A stretch of DNA of 64,000 bases from Streptomyces griseorubiginosus (GTDB taxonomy: Bacteria; Actinomycetota; Actinomycetes; Streptomycetales; Streptomycetaceae), in contig NZ_WVUG01000007.1 in the NCBI RefSeq assembly GCF_017614965.1, positions 1 through 64,000 on the forward strand, given 5' to 3'. Within the stretch, counting starts at the first letter, position 1. Each line of letters starts with the position of its first letter. This document shows positions 62,905-64,000 of this stretch, one piece after another. Under the pieces are notes generated by a model that saw nothing but the letters and a program-made list of their open reading frames with translations, had not been told where the DNA came from and did no database searches. A program made the position numbers and the translations under genes.

Positions 62905-62914
62905 TAAAAGAAGC
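62886..62914. promoter_or_regulatory. ROK operator candidate (29-bp inverted repeat)
   Basis: Perfect 9-base arms GCTTCTTTT (62886-62894) and AAAAGAAGC (62906-62914) around 11 bases, and AT-rich arms in a GC-rich genome. The repeat covers the -35 box and spacer of the ROK promoter. The TTTCTTT-type arms resemble XylR/NagC-like ROK sites. A bound regulator would block transcription of its own operon. Confidence 0.75.
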
Positions 62915-62963
62915 AGGATTCGTCTGTGACCCCACTGTCAGATCCGACGGGCACAATCGCCGC

Positions 62964-63698
62964 ATGACGACGATCAATTGGGGCGAGCTGACCCACGCCT
63001 ACGGCAGCGCCGAGGACATCCCCGGACTGTTCGCGCAGCTCGGCGGCCCGGAGGACGACAGAGTGTGGACGGATCTGTGGTCCGCCCTGTGCCATCAGGG
63101 GTCGGTGTACGAGGCGAGTTGGGCGGCCATGCCGGTCCTGGCGGACATCGCTCTCGGGCGGGCCCCGGGCGAGCCGATACAGGCGGTGCTCATGGCCGGC
63201 CTGATCACGACGGACCCGGACCCCGGGCGCCGGGAGCGGTACGCCCCGGAGATCGCCGAACTGCTGGGGGTGGCACGGGCGTTGCTCGCCACCCCGGGAA
63301 CCGGTGACTTCGTGTACCTGCAGATGGCCGTCCTGGCCTTCGAGGACGCCGGGGTGTGGGCGGAGGCACTGGAGGGCGTGGTCAACGAGGAGTACGAGCT
63401 CGAGTGCCCGGAGTGCGAGGACGGTCTGTTCGTCGCCTTCGGTTCCTACGGCTACTTCTGCGTGGCCGGCGACTACGTGACGGGGCCGGGCGCGCAGGAC
63501 ACGGAAGGGCGGGCGGAGCTGGCCCCCATCGCCCCGGACCGCCTCGACGGCATCGGCGCGCGCCTGCACCGCGAGGCCGTGGCGGCCGGGCAGCACGAGG
63601 TCGCGCACGCGCTGACGTACGTCTTCGGCACAGCCCACTGCCCCTCCTGCGACGCCGGGTTCACGGTGTCGGAGGAAGTGGAGAGGCAGTGGGTCTGA
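62964..63698 (+). CDS. Hypothetical protein with C-terminal zinc-ribbon-like cysteines
   Basis: Protein of 244 residues, no family recognised with confidence. The N-terminal ~140 residues are helical and resemble HEAT-like repeats (ALCHQGSVYEASWAAMPVLA, LMAGLITTDPDPGRRERYAP). A CxxC pair in ELECPECEDG and a second in AHCPSCDAGFT, 70 residues apart, could hold one zinc; the stretch between them has GRAELAPIAPDRLDGIGARL. ATG 62964 has no Shine-Dalgarno. Divergent from the ROK gene (95 bases between starts). Some similar Streptomyces proteins look like immunity or SMI1-like factors, but that is only an impression. Confidence 0.75.
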   Translation: MTTINWGELTHAYGSAEDIPGLFAQLGGPEDDRVWTDLWSALCHQGSVYEASWAAMPVLADIALGRAPGEPIQAVLMAGLITTDPDPGRRERYAPEIAELLGVARALLATPGTGDFVYLQMAVLAFEDAGVWAEALEGVVNEEYELECPECEDGLFVAFGSYGYFCVAGDYVTGPGAQDTEGRAELAPIAPDRLDGIGARLHREAVAAGQHEVAHALTYVFGTAHCPSCDAGFTVSEEVERQWV

Positions 63699-63716
63699 GC
63701 GCCTCGGGCGTCGGCG

Positions 63717-64000
63717 TCAGTGCCGGTCGGCCGGCGTGTTGGCCTCACTGACGTTGACGGCGGCCCAGGCCTGGTCCACCGTCCGGTACTCGACGCCGGT
63801 CGCGCCGTAGAGGTCCTTGGCCGCCTTCAGCGTCGCGACCCGCGCGTCGTGGAAGTCGGTGGTGGAGACCATGTAGCGGGTCAGCGCACGGTAGAAGATC
63901 GCCGTGGCCTTCGCGCGGCCGATGCCCTTGACGGTCGAGCCGTCGTAGGTCGGCGAGTCGTACCTGACGCCGCCGATCGTCTTCTGGCCACTGCCCTCGG
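63717..64000 (-). CDS. M4-family (thermolysin-like) metallopeptidase, C-terminal part
   Basis: The minus-strand frame from the window edge to the stop at 63717-63719 is open for 94 codons and has no start in the window. The peptide GIGRAKATAIFYRALTRYMV followed by STTDFHDARVATLKAAKDLYG is the end of the M4 catalytic domain and the final VEYRTVDQAWAAVNV is the usual C-terminus. The zinc motif HExxH lies upstream, outside the window. Such enzymes are secreted as proenzymes. It converges on the hypothetical gene 62964-63698 with 18 bases between. Confidence 0.85.
   Translation of the reverse strand, partial: EGSGQKTIGGVRYDSPTYDGSTVKGIGRAKATAIFYRALTRYMVSTTDFHDARVATLKAAKDLYGATGVEYRTVDQAWAAVNVSEANTPADRH

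Overview
The window is very GC-rich, coding third positions are almost always G or C, and GTG starts and stop/start overlaps of the ATGA, GTGA and TGATG type are common. With a WhiB protein, a SigB-family sigma factor, many orphan RsbW-like kinases and STAS proteins, DUF6480 and DUF5133 proteins and a GlgE pathway, this points firmly to a Streptomyces chromosome. From memory the order resembles the SCO73xx arm region of S. coelicolor; that was not checked by alignment. No rRNA, tRNA, CRISPR array, transposase or prophage was seen.

Region 1 (1-7130): end of glgE, then treS, mak and glgB in one tight operon. Together they turn trehalose into maltose, maltose 1-phosphate and branched alpha-glucan. 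A YbdK-type carboxylate-amine ligase follows. Region 2 (7142-25825): a stress-signalling island. It holds an acyl-CoA ligase, at least four RsbW/RsbT-type ATPases, STAS proteins, a MarR regulator, an RsbR-RsbS-RsbT cassette joined to two PP2C phosphatases, one stand-alone PP2C-like protein, a type II NADH dehydrogenase, a FUSC membrane protein, a DUF1206 membrane protein and a SigB-type sigma factor. The likely logic is partner switching: stress alters STAS phosphorylation, anti-sigma kinases let go, and the sigma factor acts.

Region 3 (25873-33744): basic amino acid functions (an Orn/Lys/Arg decarboxylase, an ArgO/LysE exporter with its divergent LysR regulator, a saccharopine dehydrogenase-like enzyme), plus a lone cyclic-nucleotide-binding domain, an MFS exporter, a TetR regulator and a WhiB protein. 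Region 4 (33779-49555): short regulator-enzyme pairs (AraC/quinone oxidoreductase, TetR/FAD dehydrogenase, TetR/SDR), a VanS/VanR-like two-component system next to a lipoprotein L,D-transpeptidase and an M1 peptidase, and AlkB, DUF488, MBL-fold, DUF4032, Usp and VOC genes.

Region 5 (49691-53171): a three-gene translationally coupled operon. It encodes a response-regulator receiver fused to a thioredoxin-reductase-like flavoprotein without the CxxC, a cyclic-nucleotide-binding-domain histidine kinase, and a UBP-type zinc finger. This is the least explained and most interesting unit here. Region 6 (53262-64000): a 984-residue LuxR-type ATPase regulator, then a secreted glycan-degradation block (SGNH hydrolase, GH95 fucosidase, GH27 alpha-galactosidase with a carbohydrate-binding module) behind a ROK repressor, an unknown zinc-ribbon protein, and the C-terminal end of an M4 metallopeptidase.
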